From: Acinetobacter sp. WU_MDCI_Axc73
GTDB taxonomy: Bacteria > Pseudomonadota > Gammaproteobacteria > Pseudomonadales > Moraxellaceae
Length of the DNA: 64,000 nt
NCBI RefSeq assembly: GCF_025562455.1
Contig: NZ_JAHPRO010000010.1
Span: 1 to 64,000 of the forward strand
Direction of reading: 5' to 3'
Shown here: positions 18,567 to 28,095 of the stretch, in pieces
Numbering within the stretch: position 1 is the stretch's first letter
Layout: each line of letters starts with the position of its first letter
Notes under the pieces: model-generated
What the model saw: only the letters and a program-made list of their open reading frames with translations
What the model was told of the DNA's origin: nothing
Databases searched by the model: none
Translations under genes and position numbers: made by a program

Positions 18567-20180
18567 ATGTCTCATCAGTCAGATCTTATCAGCCAAGATA
18601 TCTTGGCTTATTTAAAACAACATGAACAAAAAGACTTATTGCGCTTTTTGACTTGCGGTAACGTTGATGATGGTAAAAGTACCCTGATTGGCCGTTTACT
18701 TTATGATTCAAAATTGATTTATGAAGATCAATTACAAGCCGTGACTCGCGACAGTAAAAAAGTGGGTACTACAGGTGATGCACCAGATTTAGCCTTGTTG
18801 GTTGATGGTCTGCAGGCAGAACGTGAGCAGGGTATTACCATTGATGTTGCCTACCGTTATTTCTCTACCGAAAAGCGTAAGTTCATTATCGCGGATACAC
18901 CAGGGCACGAGCAATATACCCGTAATATGGCAACAGGTGCATCTACGGCGGATCTTGCGATTATTTTGATTGATGCGCGTTATGGTGTGCAAACCCAAAC
19001 CCGTCGTCACAGCTTTATTGCGAGCTTATTAGGTATTCGTAATATTGTGGTTGCGATTAACAAGATGGATTTGGTGGAATTCTCAGAAGCACGTTTCAAC
19101 GAAATTCAGGTTGAATATGATGCCTTTGTTAGCCAATTGGGTGATCGCCGTCCAGAGAATATTTTGTTCGTGCCGATTTCGGCTTTAAATGGTGACAATG
19201 TTGTGAATCCGTCGGCAAGTACGCCATGGTACAAGGGTCAAACCTTGATGAACATTCTTGAATCTGTGGAAATCAAGCGCGAATCGAATAAACATGAATT
19301 CCGTTTCCCGGTTCAATATGTCAACCGTCCAAATCTGGATTTCCGTGGTTTTGCAGGTACGATTGCACTCGGTGAAATCAATGTAGGCGATGAAATTGTT
19401 GCATTACCTTCAGGTAAGAAGTCGACAGTAAAAGAAATCGTCACTTTTGATGGTAATTTGCAACAAGCCATTGCAGGGCAGGCCGTAACGCTGACCTTAA
19501 ATGACGAAATTGATATTTCTCGTGGGAACATTTTAGTCCGTGCTGGTGAACAGCCATTGATTTCACGTAGTGTACGTGCATCAGTGGTGTGGATGACTGA
19601 GCATCCTTTAGTCAAAGGTAAGCTGTACAATGTCAAAATTGGTACACAGACTGTTCCTGCCAAAGTGACTGCGATTAACTATCGTGTCAATGTGAATACC
19701 CTTGAGCATACGCAAGTTGAAGAGTTGGAACTGAATGCAATTGCAGATGTAACAGTCGAGTTCGATGCGCCTGTAGTATTTGATCGTTATCAAGATTCCC
19801 GCTATACAGGTTCATTTATCTTTATTGACCGTTTAAGCAACGTGACGGTTGGTGCAGGCATGGTTGAAGCTGCTGTGGAATGGTCAGCTAGCAACAATCC
19901 TGTGACTGCCGAAGATCGTGCGGCGCGTTTGGGGCAAAAGCCTGCGGTAATTGGTGTATCAGCACAAATCATTGAAAAAGCGCAAGCACTTGAAAGCTTG
20001 CTCATTCAACAAGGTGTGGTGGCGATTGCCAAATCAGATTTGACTGCTGATCAAATCAACTTACTTCGTGAAACGGGTATCGTTGTGATCACAACCGTTA
20101 CAGAAGCGTCAGATGCAGATGTTACGGCTGAGACTGTTGAAGACGTAGCCGATCAGGTGGTGGAATTGGTTCGTTTGTAA
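18567..20180 (+). CDS. cysN: Sulfate adenylyltransferase subunit 1, with a degenerate APS-kinase-like tail
   Basis: CysN is the GTPase subunit that drives ATP sulfurylase. The 537-residue protein has the G1 loop [26 protein letters not shown] (G3), NKMDLV (G4) and elongation-factor-like beta-barrel domains. It runs about 60 residues beyond E. coli CysN (475). The tail starts at about residue 470 with [16 protein letters not shown] and continues to [12 protein letters not shown]. This resembles the APS-kinase (CysC) domain of fused CysNC proteins, but the P-loop GLPGAGKT is missing. APS kinase activity in this product is therefore unlikely, and it would have to come from elsewhere. Confidence 0.94.
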   Translation: MSHQSDLISQDILAYLKQHEQKDLLRFLTCGNVDDGKSTLIGRLLYDSKLIYEDQLQAVTRDSKKVGTTGDAPDLALLVDGLQAEREQGITIDVAYRYFSTEKRKFIIADTPGHEQYTRNMATGASTADLAIILIDARYGVQTQTRRHSFIASLLGIRNIVVAINKMDLVEFSEARFNEIQVEYDAFVSQLGDRRPENILFVPISALNGDNVVNPSASTPWYKGQTLMNILESVEIKRESNKHEFRFPVQYVNRPNLDFRGFAGTIALGEINVGDEIVALPSGKKSTVKEIVTFDGNLQQAIAGQAVTLTLNDEIDISRGNILVRAGEQPLISRSVRASVVWMTEHPLVKGKLYNVKIGTQTVPAKVTAINYRVNVNTLEHTQVEELELNAIADVTVEFDAPVVFDRYQDSRYTGSFIFIDRLSNVTVGAGMVEAAVEWSASNNPVTAEDRAARLGQKPAVIGVSAQIIEKAQALESLLIQQGVVAIAKSDLTADQINLLRETGIVVITTVTEASDADVTAETVEDVADQVVELVRL

Positions 20181-20193
20181 TTGTTATGAAGTT

Positions 20194-20226
20194 AAAAAAC
20201 CTCCTGAATAATTCAGGAGGTTTTTT
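20194..20226. terminator. Bidirectional terminator between cysN and the CitMHS gene
   Basis: A perfect inverted repeat, AACCTCCTGAA with TTCAGGAGGTT, has a 3-nt loop. It is flanked by six A on the left and six T on the right. It serves both convergent genes. Confidence 0.95.
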
Positions 20227-20237
20227 ATGTGTTTGCT

Positions 20238-21581
20238 TTATGACATCACGCTGAATAATGGAAAAACACCAAATACCAATGCACTACCCATCAAAATACA
20301 GCAAGTCACAAACGCCCATTTTAATGTGAATTTCTGGTGATCTGCAAACTCAACTGCGGCTAAACCACACAGTAGATAGGTCGATGGAACCAAAGGTGAA
20401 AGTAAATGGATTGGTTGACCAACGATTGAAGCACGGGCAATTTCCACTGGCTCAATACCATAATGCATAGCAGCTTCAGCCAAAATTGGTAAAACACCAA
20501 AATAAAATGCATCATTTGACATAAAAAAGGTCAAAGGCATACTTAAGAAAGCAGTAATTGGTGCCATATAAGGCCCCATGCTGGCTGGAATAATTGCAAC
20601 GAATCCCTTTGACATCGCTTCAACCATGCCCGTACCCGTTAAAATACCTGTGAATACACCAGCTGCAAAAATGACACCAACAACAGCTAAAACGCTGTCT
20701 GCATGGGTGGCGATCCGTTTTTTCTGCATTTGCAAATCTGGATAATTGACAACAAGTGCGATACAGAAGCCGAGCATAAACAGAATCGACATCGGTAAAA
20801 TTCCTTTGACCAATGCAGCCATTAGAATCAGAGTCAAAATACCATTGAACCAACGTAAATGCGGACGTTGTGCTTCTGGGTCTTTTGAAATAGTTAAGTT
20901 GTCGGCGTGGCTAATGTCATTGAGTTCAATCACACCTAAACGTTTACGTTCATATTTGCCGTATAAATAAGCCAAGAAGAATAGCCAGATTGCAGCAATG
21001 ATCATAGAAGGAATCATTGGGATAAATACATGACTGGCATCAACTTGTAATGCACTGGCAGCACGTGCTGTTGGACCACCCCAAGGTGTAAGGTTCATTA
21101 CTCCGCTGCATAATAACATCAGACAGGTCATAATTAAGGGATTCATGCCCAGACGCTTATATAGAGGCATCATCGCGGCAACACAAATCATATAAGTGGT
21201 GGAGCCATCGCCATCCAAAGAAACAGTCAGTGTTAAAAAAACTGTACCCATGGTGATTTTTAGTGGATCACCTTTGACCTGTTTTAAAATCCATTTGATA
21301 GATGGGTCAAATAGCCCAGAATCAATCATTAAGGCAAAGTACATAATGGCAAAAAGTAACATCACGCCTGTAGGTGCGAGTTTTTTGATGCCTTCCAGCA
21401 TATTCTCGCCTAACATTGATACTTCAATATGACTTAAGCTCTCAATATGAAAACCAAGTCCCCAACCGATCAGAGCAAAAATAACAGGAATGAGAATGAG
21501 TGCAACCAAAGCACTGAGACGTTTTGACATGATCAAATACATAAAACACATGATCATGCTAATACCTAAAAAAGTAAGCAT
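20238..21581 (-). CDS. CitMHS-family citrate-divalent metal/H+ symporter
   Basis: The 447-residue protein has about 12 hydrophobic segments and belongs to the CitMHS family, which imports citrate as its magnesium or calcium complex across the inner membrane. Characteristic segments are YLIMSKRLSALVALILIPVIFAL at the start, GDGSTTYMICVAAMMPLY, MNLTPWGGPTARAASAL and FMSNDAFYFGVLPILAE. The open frame extends to 21644, but the ATG at 21581 gives the usual family N-terminus and has AAGGA 8 nt upstream. It stands alone, convergent with cysN. Confidence 0.88.
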   Translation of the reverse strand: MLTFLGISMIMCFMYLIMSKRLSALVALILIPVIFALIGWGLGFHIESLSHIEVSMLGENMLEGIKKLAPTGVMLLFAIMYFALMIDSGLFDPSIKWILKQVKGDPLKITMGTVFLTLTVSLDGDGSTTYMICVAAMMPLYKRLGMNPLIMTCLMLLCSGVMNLTPWGGPTARAASALQVDASHVFIPMIPSMIIAAIWLFFLAYLYGKYERKRLGVIELNDISHADNLTISKDPEAQRPHLRWFNGILTLILMAALVKGILPMSILFMLGFCIALVVNYPDLQMQKKRIATHADSVLAVVGVIFAAGVFTGILTGTGMVEAMSKGFVAIIPASMGPYMAPITAFLSMPLTFFMSNDAFYFGVLPILAEAAMHYGIEPVEIARASIVGQPIHLLSPLVPSTYLLCGLAAVEFADHQKFTLKWAFVTCCILMGSALVFGVFPLFSVMS

Positions 21582-21866
21582 AAAAGCAATCCTTAGCCCA
21601 AAAATTATTATTGATAAAACCGCGCTCACTTTAATGTGCGGCAAATCTATATTTATTATTTATTCTAAAAAATGCAATTGCAAAACATATTTATAATACT
21701 AAGGTCTATAGTCAGTGATGTCTTCGATCTATACGATGGATGAAAAAAAGTATCCTGTGACAATAGCCAATCTAAACATAATGAAAATCTGTAATAGATT
21801 ATTTATTATTCTACTTTGAAAACACTTTTATGCGACAATACTCCTTTCATTTTCCCAAGGACTCCC

Positions 21867-22367
21867 ATGACCGACCAATCCCTTGAATCTTTAACAGATA
21901 TCGAAATTCTAGATATTTTACAGTCAATGAAAAAAGACGAGCTCGATGTTGAAGCGAAAGAGATTATCCGTAATGGAGGGAAAGCGGGTCGACAAGAAGC
22001 ACATAAACAAGCATTGGTGGCGTTAAACCATAGTTTTGAAGAAAAATTTGTAGAGGCTGTGACTCTTGCATTGGGATTGAACGCTGCGCAAGCAAAGAAA
22101 ATTCGTTATAAAAAAGACCGTATTCGTATTTTAAAAGTACGTGGTATAGATTATATGGCAATTGATGGGGCGGAAACAGCGCAAGTGTTAGCACAAATCG
22201 CGCAGGCAATTACACGTGAGGATGCGATTGTTACTAAAGACTTGCATAATATTTTCCCATTCTGGAAAGAAGGCTGGCCGATGGTTCAATTTGATAGTGC
22301 CTATAAAATTTTGTCAGAAGATATTCAGTTGCATTATCAGGCTTTGCTTGATGCGTTACTTAAATGA
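21867..22367 (+). CDS. Conserved protein of unknown function, 166 residues
   Basis: I do not recognise this cytosolic protein. It is rich in charged and alanine residues, mostly helical, with no signal peptide, membrane segment or cysteine cluster. A central basic stretch (AKKIRYKKDRIRILKVRGIDYMAI) is its most distinctive part, and tryptophans occur in FPFWKEGWPMVQF. The ATG at 21867 is supported by AAGGA 5 nt upstream; the frame reaches back to 21816 without another good site. It stands alone and ends at a strong terminator before the guanidine locus. Confidence 0.75.
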   Translation: MTDQSLESLTDIEILDILQSMKKDELDVEAKEIIRNGGKAGRQEAHKQALVALNHSFEEKFVEAVTLALGLNAAQAKKIRYKKDRIRILKVRGIDYMAIDGAETAQVLAQIAQAITREDAIVTKDLHNIFPFWKEGWPMVQFDSAYKILSEDIQLHYQALLDALLK

Positions 22368-22412
22368 TTCAGATCAAACTGTGATCTAAAAGTTTGTTCA
22401 GTTGATGATAAC

Positions 22413-22437
22413 AGTGCCTCTTAATGAGGCATTTTTT
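22413..22437 (+). terminator. Terminator after the unknown 166-residue gene
   Basis: TGCCTC pairs with GAGGCA around TTAAT and is followed by six T. It separates this gene from the guanidine locus. Confidence 0.9.
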
Positions 22438-22571
22438 CTATCTATTTTATTTTCCATACCCGCATGAGCTCGTTGTTCTTTAAATCTGAGTCATAATCTA
22501 AAACTAAATTTTTATAGAGAAGTTTTAATTTAATTCATTGTTTTATAAAAAGAATACTGGTTTTTAAAATA

Positions 22572-22605
22572 TTAGTATTACAAAATAATAAAAAAGTATT
22601 ACTAA
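22572..22605 (+). repeat. 34-bp inverted repeat, copy 1: likely operator of the NikR-like regulator
   Basis: TTAGTATTAC and GTATTACTAA are separated by exactly 14 bp. The same structure occurs only at 28049-28082 and 35697-35730, in front of the other two units of the guanidine locus. Counting GTATTA to TATTAC leaves 16 bp, the spacing of the E. coli NikR site (GTATGA-N16-TCATAC). It abuts the upstream edge of the sigma-54-like promoter. Confidence 0.75.
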
Positions 22606-22606
22606 T

Positions 22607-22623
22607 TTGGCATGTGCTTTGCT
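22607..22623 (+). promoter_or_regulatory. Sigma-54-like promoter of guanidine unit 1
   Basis: TTGGCATGTGCTTTGCT has the -24 GG and -12 GC exactly 10 bp apart and matches 15 of 17 positions of the consensus (YTGGCACGRNNNTTGCW). Transcription would start near 22634, giving a leader that contains the whole riboswitch. Confidence 0.7.
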
Positions 22624-22650
22624 TCTTATTTATCAATATACAAAAGTGAT

Positions 22651-22747
22651 CTAGGGTTCCGATGTTGAAGATTGAACAATTCAACATGACTGGTCCGAGA
22701 GATGACGGTTCGTAAGAACTACACGGAGGGACAAAAGCCCGGGAGAT
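22651..22747 (+). promoter_or_regulatory. Guanidine-I (ykkC) riboswitch
   Basis: The RNA has the conserved blocks in order: CTAGGGTTCCG at the 5' end, a hairpin ATGTTGAA / TTCAACAT (22662-22687), then CTGGTCCGAGAGA, ACACGG, and GGACAAAAGCCCGGGAGA at the 3' end. These are the hallmarks of the ykkC class that binds free guanidinium. It lies 30 nt upstream of the cgdA start codon. No T-run terminator lies between the aptamer and the gene, so control of translation is more likely: the AGGAG at 22766-22770 follows a short stem (GATTGG with CCGATC). Confidence 0.95.
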
Positions 22748-22776
22748 TGGTTGAATTAATCCGATCAGGAGTTGTT

Positions 22777-23514
22777 ATGAACACTGTACATTATCATGAT
22801 AATCAAATGCTTTGGGATGAGCGACTACCGGGTGGTCATCACTGGTCAGGCCGTCTACAAAAGGGCACAGTTCTACAAGTCACGTCGCTAGGAGCCAATG
22901 CAAATTTATCGTTATACCTCGTAAATGCGGTGGAAAAACTGGAACGCTTTAATATGCCAGACAGTTTGAAAGCACAGCACAGCGCATTTTTGAGTCTGGG
23001 ACATGTCTTATATTCCGATTTGGGACGAGTCATGGCTTCGATTGTTCGTGATGACCATGGCTGGAATGATGTACTTTGTGGTCCGAGTACAGCTGAACAG
23101 ATGGAGCAGCATTATGGTATTCAGACTTTTCAGGATGCACGTAATCAGATGTATCAAAATGGTCTGGACAGTTTATTGGTTGAAATGACCAAGTTTGGTT
23201 TGGCTCAACAAGATTTAACCGCAACCCTGAATTTATTTTCCAAAGTAGCTCCAAATCAGGCTGGCGAATTGTCCTATATACCAGCAGATAATACGCAACA
23301 AGTGATTGAGTTACGTTTGGAGATGGATTGTCTAGTTTTTCTTTCAAATACACCGCATGGTTTGGATGCGTCACACACATATCAACCTGCCGATCTTGAA
23401 CTCAAATTATTTAAAGCGCGACCTCTGGCTGAACAAGACATTTGTCGTGATTCCTGCCCACAAAATCAGCGTGGATTTCAAAATAATGCACGATATTTCG
23501 CAGTTTCAGCATAA
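22777..23514 (+). CDS. cgdA: Carboxyguanidine deiminase subunit A (urea amidolyase-associated protein UAAP1, DUF1989)
   Basis: This 245-residue protein belongs to the DUF1989 family formerly called urea-carboxylase-associated protein 1. In guanidine degradation its homologues form, with a second DUF1989 subunit, the enzyme that removes the imino group of carboxyguanidine to give allophanate and ammonia. The N-terminus reads TVHYHDNQMLWDERLPGGHHWSG, and a paired-cysteine region CGPSTAEQMEQHYG follows. The ATG at 22777 is supported by AGGAG 6 nt upstream. An apparent earlier start at 22702 lies inside the riboswitch and is not real. It is followed by cgdB after 13 bp. Confidence 0.9.
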   Translation: MNTVHYHDNQMLWDERLPGGHHWSGRLQKGTVLQVTSLGANANLSLYLVNAVEKLERFNMPDSLKAQHSAFLSLGHVLYSDLGRVMASIVRDDHGWNDVLCGPSTAEQMEQHYGIQTFQDARNQMYQNGLDSLLVEMTKFGLAQQDLTATLNLFSKVAPNQAGELSYIPADNTQQVIELRLEMDCLVFLSNTPHGLDASHTYQPADLELKLFKARPLAEQDICRDSCPQNQRGFQNNARYFAVSA

Positions 23515-23527
23515 GGGAGAATTTGAC

Positions 23528-24184
23528 ATGACAGCTTTGGCAAAATTAGAAAATACCGTGTTGAATGAAATTTGCCCAGCGGGTGAAGCATGGATGGCAG
23601 AAGTTAAAAAAGGGCAGTATTTTCGTATTGTTGACTTGGAAGGCAATCAAGCGGTGGATACCCTGTTCATCAGCGCAGAAAATCCTGATGAGCGTTATAG
23701 TGCTACGGATACACTTGCCAAAAATAAGCAAATTTATCTGGAAAAAGGCTCAATTTTATACACCAATCATGGGCGTCCAATCGCCACCATTTATGATGAT
23801 AACTGTGGTCGTCACGATACTTTAGGCGGTGCATGTTCTTGTGAAAGTAATACGGTGCGTTATGCACATGATAAATATCCAATGCATAGCTGCCGTAATA
23901 ATTTCATGTATGCTTTGGCCAAGCATCCGATTGCCCTGAAACACGCGCTCAATGTGCGTCATATTGGGCCCAATATTAATTTCTTTATGAATGTACCTGT
24001 GACCCCAGAAGGTCATTTGATGTTTGATGATGGAATTTCGGCGCCGGGTAAATATGTGGAAATTAAAGCAGAAATGGATTTGATTGTACTGATTTCAAAT
24101 TGTCCACAATTAAATAATCCATGCAATGCCTATAACCCGACTCAAATTCAGTTGCTTGTACGCGAAGAAGCAGGAGAGGCTTGA
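23528..24184 (+). CDS. cgdB: Carboxyguanidine deiminase subunit B (urea amidolyase-associated protein UAAP2, DUF1989)
   Basis: The 218-residue second DUF1989 protein pairs with the preceding one. It carries a likely zinc-binding set of cysteines and histidines: DDNCGRHDTLGGACSCESN around residue 100, then PMHSCRNNFMYAL. Together the subunits would convert carboxyguanidine to allophanate. The ATG at 23528 has GGGAG upstream. An open frame continues farther back inside cgdA and is not used. It ends 1 bp before the carboxylase start, so the three genes form one tight operon under the guanidine-I riboswitch. Confidence 0.9.
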   Translation: MTALAKLENTVLNEICPAGEAWMAEVKKGQYFRIVDLEGNQAVDTLFISAENPDERYSATDTLAKNKQIYLEKGSILYTNHGRPIATIYDDNCGRHDTLGGACSCESNTVRYAHDKYPMHSCRNNFMYALAKHPIALKHALNVRHIGPNINFFMNVPVTPEGHLMFDDGISAPGKYVEIKAEMDLIVLISNCPQLNNPCNAYNPTQIQLLVREEAGEA

Positions 24185-24185
24185 T

Positions 24186-27100
24186 ATGTTTAATAAAGTG
24201 CTGATTGCCAATCGTGGTGCAATTGCCTGTCGCGTGATTCGTAGTTTAAAAAAACTAGGTATTCAATCTGTTGCAGTCTATTCCGAAGCGGATCGAGATT
24301 CCTTGCATGTGACTTTGGCGGATGAAGCAGTGTGTATTGGCCCTGCACCAGCCAGTCAAAGCTACTTAAATATCGAAAAAATACTGGAAGTCGCGCAAGC
24401 AACAGGTGCGCAAGCGATTCATCCAGGTTATGGTTTTTTATCAGAGAATGCACATTTTTGTGATTTGTGTGAACAACATGGTATCGCTTTTATTGGGCCA
24501 ACCTCACAGCAAATGCGTGAATTTGGACTTAAGCATACCGCACGTGAACTGGCAATACAGAGTAATGTGCCTTTATTGCCAGGTAGTCAGCTTTTGGCTG
24601 ATGAAGCCGAAGCACTAAGTGAAGCTGCGCGCATTGGTTATCCGGTGATGCTGAAAAGTACCGCAGGGGGAGGCGGGATCGGCATGCGTCTGGTGTGGAA
24701 CGAGGCAGAACTTAAAGATGCTTATACCACAGTATCTTATCTGGCACAGGCCAACTTCAAAGATGCAGGATTGTATCTGGAAAAATTTGTAGAAAATGCA
24801 CGACACATTGAGGTTCAGATCTTTGGAGATGGAAAAGGGCAAGTTCTGGCATTGGGAGAGCGTGATTGCTCAGTTCAACGTCGTAATCAAAAGGTGATTG
24901 AAGAAACCCCAGCACCGCATCTAAATGATCAACAGCGTCAATACATCCAAAGTGTTGCCATTCAATTGATGCAATCGATTCAATATCGTTCAGCAGGAAC
25001 GGTTGAGTTTGTCATGGATACTGACACGCAAGAATTTTACTTTCTGGAAGTAAATACTCGGTTACAGGTTGAGCATGGCGTGACTGAGCAGGTCTATGGC
25101 GTCGATCTGGTTGAATGGATGGTGATGCTGGCGAGTGGTGACTGGACTATACCTCAACACGATTTGCAATCGACAGGTCATTCGATTCAAGTCCGTTTAT
25201 ATGCAGAAGATCCAATTAAAAACTTTCAACCGAGTGCGGGTTTACTCACCTCAGTCGGATTTGACACGTACTCAAGGGTGGAAACCTGGGTGGAGACAGG
25301 CTCAACTGTATCGTCGTTTTATGATCCGATGATTGCCAAAATTATTGTTACGGCAGCGGATCGTGAACAAGCAATCGCGGCGATGCAAAACAGTCTAGCG
25401 CATACGGAAGTAGCGGGGATCGAAACCAATTTAGAGTATTTACAAAATATTATTACCAGTGAGGTATTTAAAGCCGGTACACAAACCACGCGTTTTTTAA
25501 ATTCGTTTAGCTGGAACATGCAAAAAATAGAAGTTTTGCAAGCCGGGATTCAAACTGCCATACAAGATGTGACTGGGCGTTTGGGCTATTGGGATGTTGG
25601 TGTTCCACCATCGGGAGCGATTGATTCATTCAGTTTAAATGTTGCTAATCAATTACTTGGTAATCAATTTAATACCGCAGGTCTGGAATGTACTTTGCAA
25701 GGGCCTACACTTAAGTTCCATTGTGATAGTCAGATTGCCATTACAGGTGGTGACATGGCGGTCACGTTAGATGGTCAACCGATTGCGATGTGGCAAACTG
25801 TTCAGGTAAAAAAAGGTCAGATTCTTAAATGCGGAAAGATTAGTACTGGCTGTCGGAGTTATATTGGTGTTAAAGCTGGTTTTGCTGTGCCTGAATATCT
25901 GGGAAGTCAGGCAACTTTTACGCTCGGTCAGTTTGGTGGTCATGCAGGACGTAACTTATTGATCGGTGATATGTTACCTATCCATGCGTTTAGTTCAGAT
26001 CAATCATTTGGTCTGGCCTTCAATCAGATTCCTACATTTCAATCAAGTTGGGAAATTGCGGTGATGTATGGCCCACATGGCGCACCTGATTTCTTTACCT
26101 GTAAAGATATTGATACGTTTTTTCAGCATGAGTTTGAAATTCACTATAACTCAAGTCGGACAGGGATTCGTTTGATTGGCCCTCAGCCAGAATGGGCACG
26201 TGAAGATGGAGGTGAGGCAGGCTTGCATCCATCCAATATCCATGACAACGCCTATGCCATTGGAGCGATCGATTTTACAGGAGACATGCCGATCATTTTA
26301 GGTCCTGATGGACCAAGTCTGGGTGGTTTTGTTTGTCCAGCCGTCGTGATCCATTCTGAACTATGGAAATTAGGCCAACTCAGAGCAGGCGATAAAGTCA
26401 AGTTTGTCCCTGTGAGTTATGCGCAGGCGCAAAAACTGAATCAAACTTATGAATCGATGCTTAAAGCGACGGATATCTCAAAAATCAATTATCAGGCTGA
26501 ATTTTCAGCAGAAATTACCACACTCAAAGATGCAGTATTGGCGCGTTTGGATCGAGATGAAATACATCCAGAAGTCACTTATCGACCAGCAGGTAATCAT
26601 TATTTATTGGTCGAATATGGGGATTTAGTCCTTGATTTAAATTTACGTTTTCGCATTCATGCTTTGATGCAGTGGGTCAAAGATCAAAATATTCAAGGTA
26701 TCATTGATCTCACTCCTGGGATTCGTTCTTTGCAAATACATTTTGATTCGGCTGTTTTAGATCAACTTGATTTACTCCATCAATTACAGCAAGCAGAAAC
26801 ACAGCTTCCTGACATTGAAAATATGCAGGTACCGTCACGTACAGTGTATTTACCTTTGGCATGGGAGGATTCACAAACTCAATTGGCCACTGAAAAATAT
26901 ACCCAATTGGTACGTCCTGATGCACCTTGGTGTCCAGATAATATCGAATTTATCCGACGCATTAATGGCTTAGCCTCCAAGCAAGCGGTTAAAGATGTGG
27001 TGTATAACGCCCGCTATCTGGTGATGGGATTGGGGGATGTCTATCTGGGCGCGCCTGTAGCGACACCGCTTGATCCGAGACAACGTCTGGTAACCACAAA

Positions 27101-27791
27101 ATATAATCCTGCACGGACATGGACACCTGAAAATGCAGTCGGGATTGGCGGAGCTTATATGTGTGTCTATGGCATGGAAGGGCCAGGAGGCTACCAATTT
27201 GTTGGGCGTACCACACAAATGTGGAGTCGTTATCGTCAAAACATCAATTTTGAGCAAGGAAAGCCATGGCTGCTACGTTTTTTTGATCAGATTTGCTTTT
27301 ACGAAGTTTCTGAAACTGAATTGATGCAAATGCGTGAGGACTTTAAAGCAGGTCGCCTGCAATTGCGCATTGAAGATGGTGTACTAAATTTAAAGGAATA
27401 CAATGCATTTTTGACAGAACATGCAAGTAGTATTCAGGAGTTTAAATCTGTACAACAAGCGAATTTTGAAGCCGAACGTCGCCGTTGGCACGAAGCAGGA
27501 TTGGCAGAATATGTGTCTGAAGGTCTGGAAAGCGTGAATGATGGCGATGCTGTCGAGATTCCTGATGGGGGATGTGTTGTGGAATCACATATGCCCGGTT
27601 CGATCTGGAAAATTGAATGTGAAATGGGAGAGGTGGTTGAGGAGGGAACAACACTTGCCGTCATTGAAGCCATGAAAATTGAGATTCCAATTTTGGCACC
27701 AGAGCGTATGAAAGTGGAGTCCATTATTATTGAAAAAGGTCAAACGGTAAAAACGGGTCAAGCTTTATTCACTTTATCACCTGTAGTCTGA
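24186..27791 (+). CDS. Biotin-dependent guanidine carboxylase (urea carboxylase family)
   Basis: The 1201-residue enzyme uses ATP and bicarbonate to carboxylate guanidine (or urea). It has a biotin carboxylase module (residues 1-450: FNKVLIANRGAIACRVIR, KSTAGGGGIGMRLV, FLEVNTRLQVEHGVTE). Two carboxyltransferase halves of the AHS2 and AHS1 type follow (GVPPSGAIDSFSLNVAN; later PGGYQFVGRTTQMWSR). The biotinyl domain at the C-terminus has its lysine in EAMKIE. Urea and guanidine carboxylases look alike. The guanidine-I riboswitch and the two DUF1989 subunits argue for guanidine. The ATG at 24186 follows GGAGAGG. The apparent earlier start in cgdB is rejected. Confidence 0.93.
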   Translation: MFNKVLIANRGAIACRVIRSLKKLGIQSVAVYSEADRDSLHVTLADEAVCIGPAPASQSYLNIEKILEVAQATGAQAIHPGYGFLSENAHFCDLCEQHGIAFIGPTSQQMREFGLKHTARELAIQSNVPLLPGSQLLADEAEALSEAARIGYPVMLKSTAGGGGIGMRLVWNEAELKDAYTTVSYLAQANFKDAGLYLEKFVENARHIEVQIFGDGKGQVLALGERDCSVQRRNQKVIEETPAPHLNDQQRQYIQSVAIQLMQSIQYRSAGTVEFVMDTDTQEFYFLEVNTRLQVEHGVTEQVYGVDLVEWMVMLASGDWTIPQHDLQSTGHSIQVRLYAEDPIKNFQPSAGLLTSVGFDTYSRVETWVETGSTVSSFYDPMIAKIIVTAADREQAIAAMQNSLAHTEVAGIETNLEYLQNIITSEVFKAGTQTTRFLNSFSWNMQKIEVLQAGIQTAIQDVTGRLGYWDVGVPPSGAIDSFSLNVANQLLGNQFNTAGLECTLQGPTLKFHCDSQIAITGGDMAVTLDGQPIAMWQTVQVKKGQILKCGKISTGCRSYIGVKAGFAVPEYLGSQATFTLGQFGGHAGRNLLIGDMLPIHAFSSDQSFGLAFNQIPTFQSSWEIAVMYGPHGAPDFFTCKDIDTFFQHEFEIHYNSSRTGIRLIGPQPEWAREDGGEAGLHPSNIHDNAYAIGAIDFTGDMPIILGPDGPSLGGFVCPAVVIHSELWKLGQLRAGDKVKFVPVSYAQAQKLNQTYESMLKATDISKINYQAEFSAEITTLKDAVLARLDRDEIHPEVTYRPAGNHYLLVEYGDLVLDLNLRFRIHALMQWVKDQNIQGIIDLTPGIRSLQIHFDSAVLDQLDLLHQLQQAETQLPDIENMQVPSRTVYLPLAWEDSQTQLATEKYTQLVRPDAPWCPDNIEFIRRINGLASKQAVKDVVYNARYLVMGLGDVYLGAPVATPLDPRQRLVTTKYNPARTWTPENAVGIGGAYMCVYGMEGPGGYQFVGRTTQMWSRYRQNINFEQGKPWLLRFFDQICFYEVSETELMQMREDFKAGRLQLRIEDGVLNLKEYNAFLTEHASSIQEFKSVQQANFEAERRRWHEAGLAEYVSEGLESVNDGDAVEIPDGGCVVESHMPGSIWKIECEMGEVVEEGTTLAVIEAMKIEIPILAPERMKVESIIIEKGQTVKTGQALFTLSPVV

Positions 27792-27809
27792 ATTCTTGGT
27801 TTTACTTTT

Positions 27810-27838
27810 GCCTTGATTTGAAATCAGGGCTTTTTTTT
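27810..27838 (+). terminator. Terminator after the carboxylase gene
   Basis: GCCTTGAT pairs with ATCAGGGC (one G-T pair) and is followed by eight T. It ends guanidine unit 1. A second, weaker hairpin (AGGCATT / AATGCCT) lies at 27850-27872. Confidence 0.85.
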
Positions 27839-27878
27839 GCCCAAATTTTAGGCATTTTGATTTTTAATGCCTTTGCTT

Positions 27879-27895
27879 TGCACCATGATATGGCT
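27879..27895 (+). promoter_or_regulatory. Possible NtrC enhancer site
   Basis: TGCACCATGATATGGCT matches the NtrC dyad TGCACCA-N5-TGGTGCA well in the left half and in the TGG of the right half. It lies about 150 bp upstream of the sigma-54-like promoter of unit 2, the usual enhancer distance. Confidence 0.4.
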
Positions 27896-28026
27896 TTTAT
27901 AAGAAAAGAGAAAAAGATTGAAGTGAGTTTGCAAGAGTTTTTATGATTAGACTAATTGTTTATTAATAAGTTGTTGATATTTTTTGATTAATTTAATTTT
28001 TAAAAAATAAATTAATCAATTTTAAA

Positions 28027-28043
28027 TTGGCATAGTTCATGCA
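28027..28043 (+). promoter_or_regulatory. Sigma-54-like promoter of guanidine unit 2
   Basis: TTGGCATAGTTCATGCA has GG and GC 10 bp apart and shares the TTGGCAT start of the promoters of units 1 and 3. Transcription would start near 28053, inside the inverted repeat. Confidence 0.6.
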
Positions 28044-28048
28044 TTATT

Positions 28049-28082
28049 TTAGTAATACAAAATATTAATTTAGTAATACTAA
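28049..28082 (+). repeat. 34-bp inverted repeat, copy 2: likely operator
   Basis: TTAGTAATAC and GTAATACTAA are separated by 14 bp. The repeat starts 5 bp after the sigma-54-like box and covers the expected start of transcription, which suits repression. It also precedes the regulator gene itself, so autoregulation is likely. Confidence 0.78.
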
Positions 28083-28095
28083 AAGGGGTCATATT

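Noticed and set aside
22702..22776. Upstream extension of cgdA
   Set aside because: It would place coding sequence inside the conserved core of the guanidine-I riboswitch; the ATG at 22777 has a good ribosome binding site.
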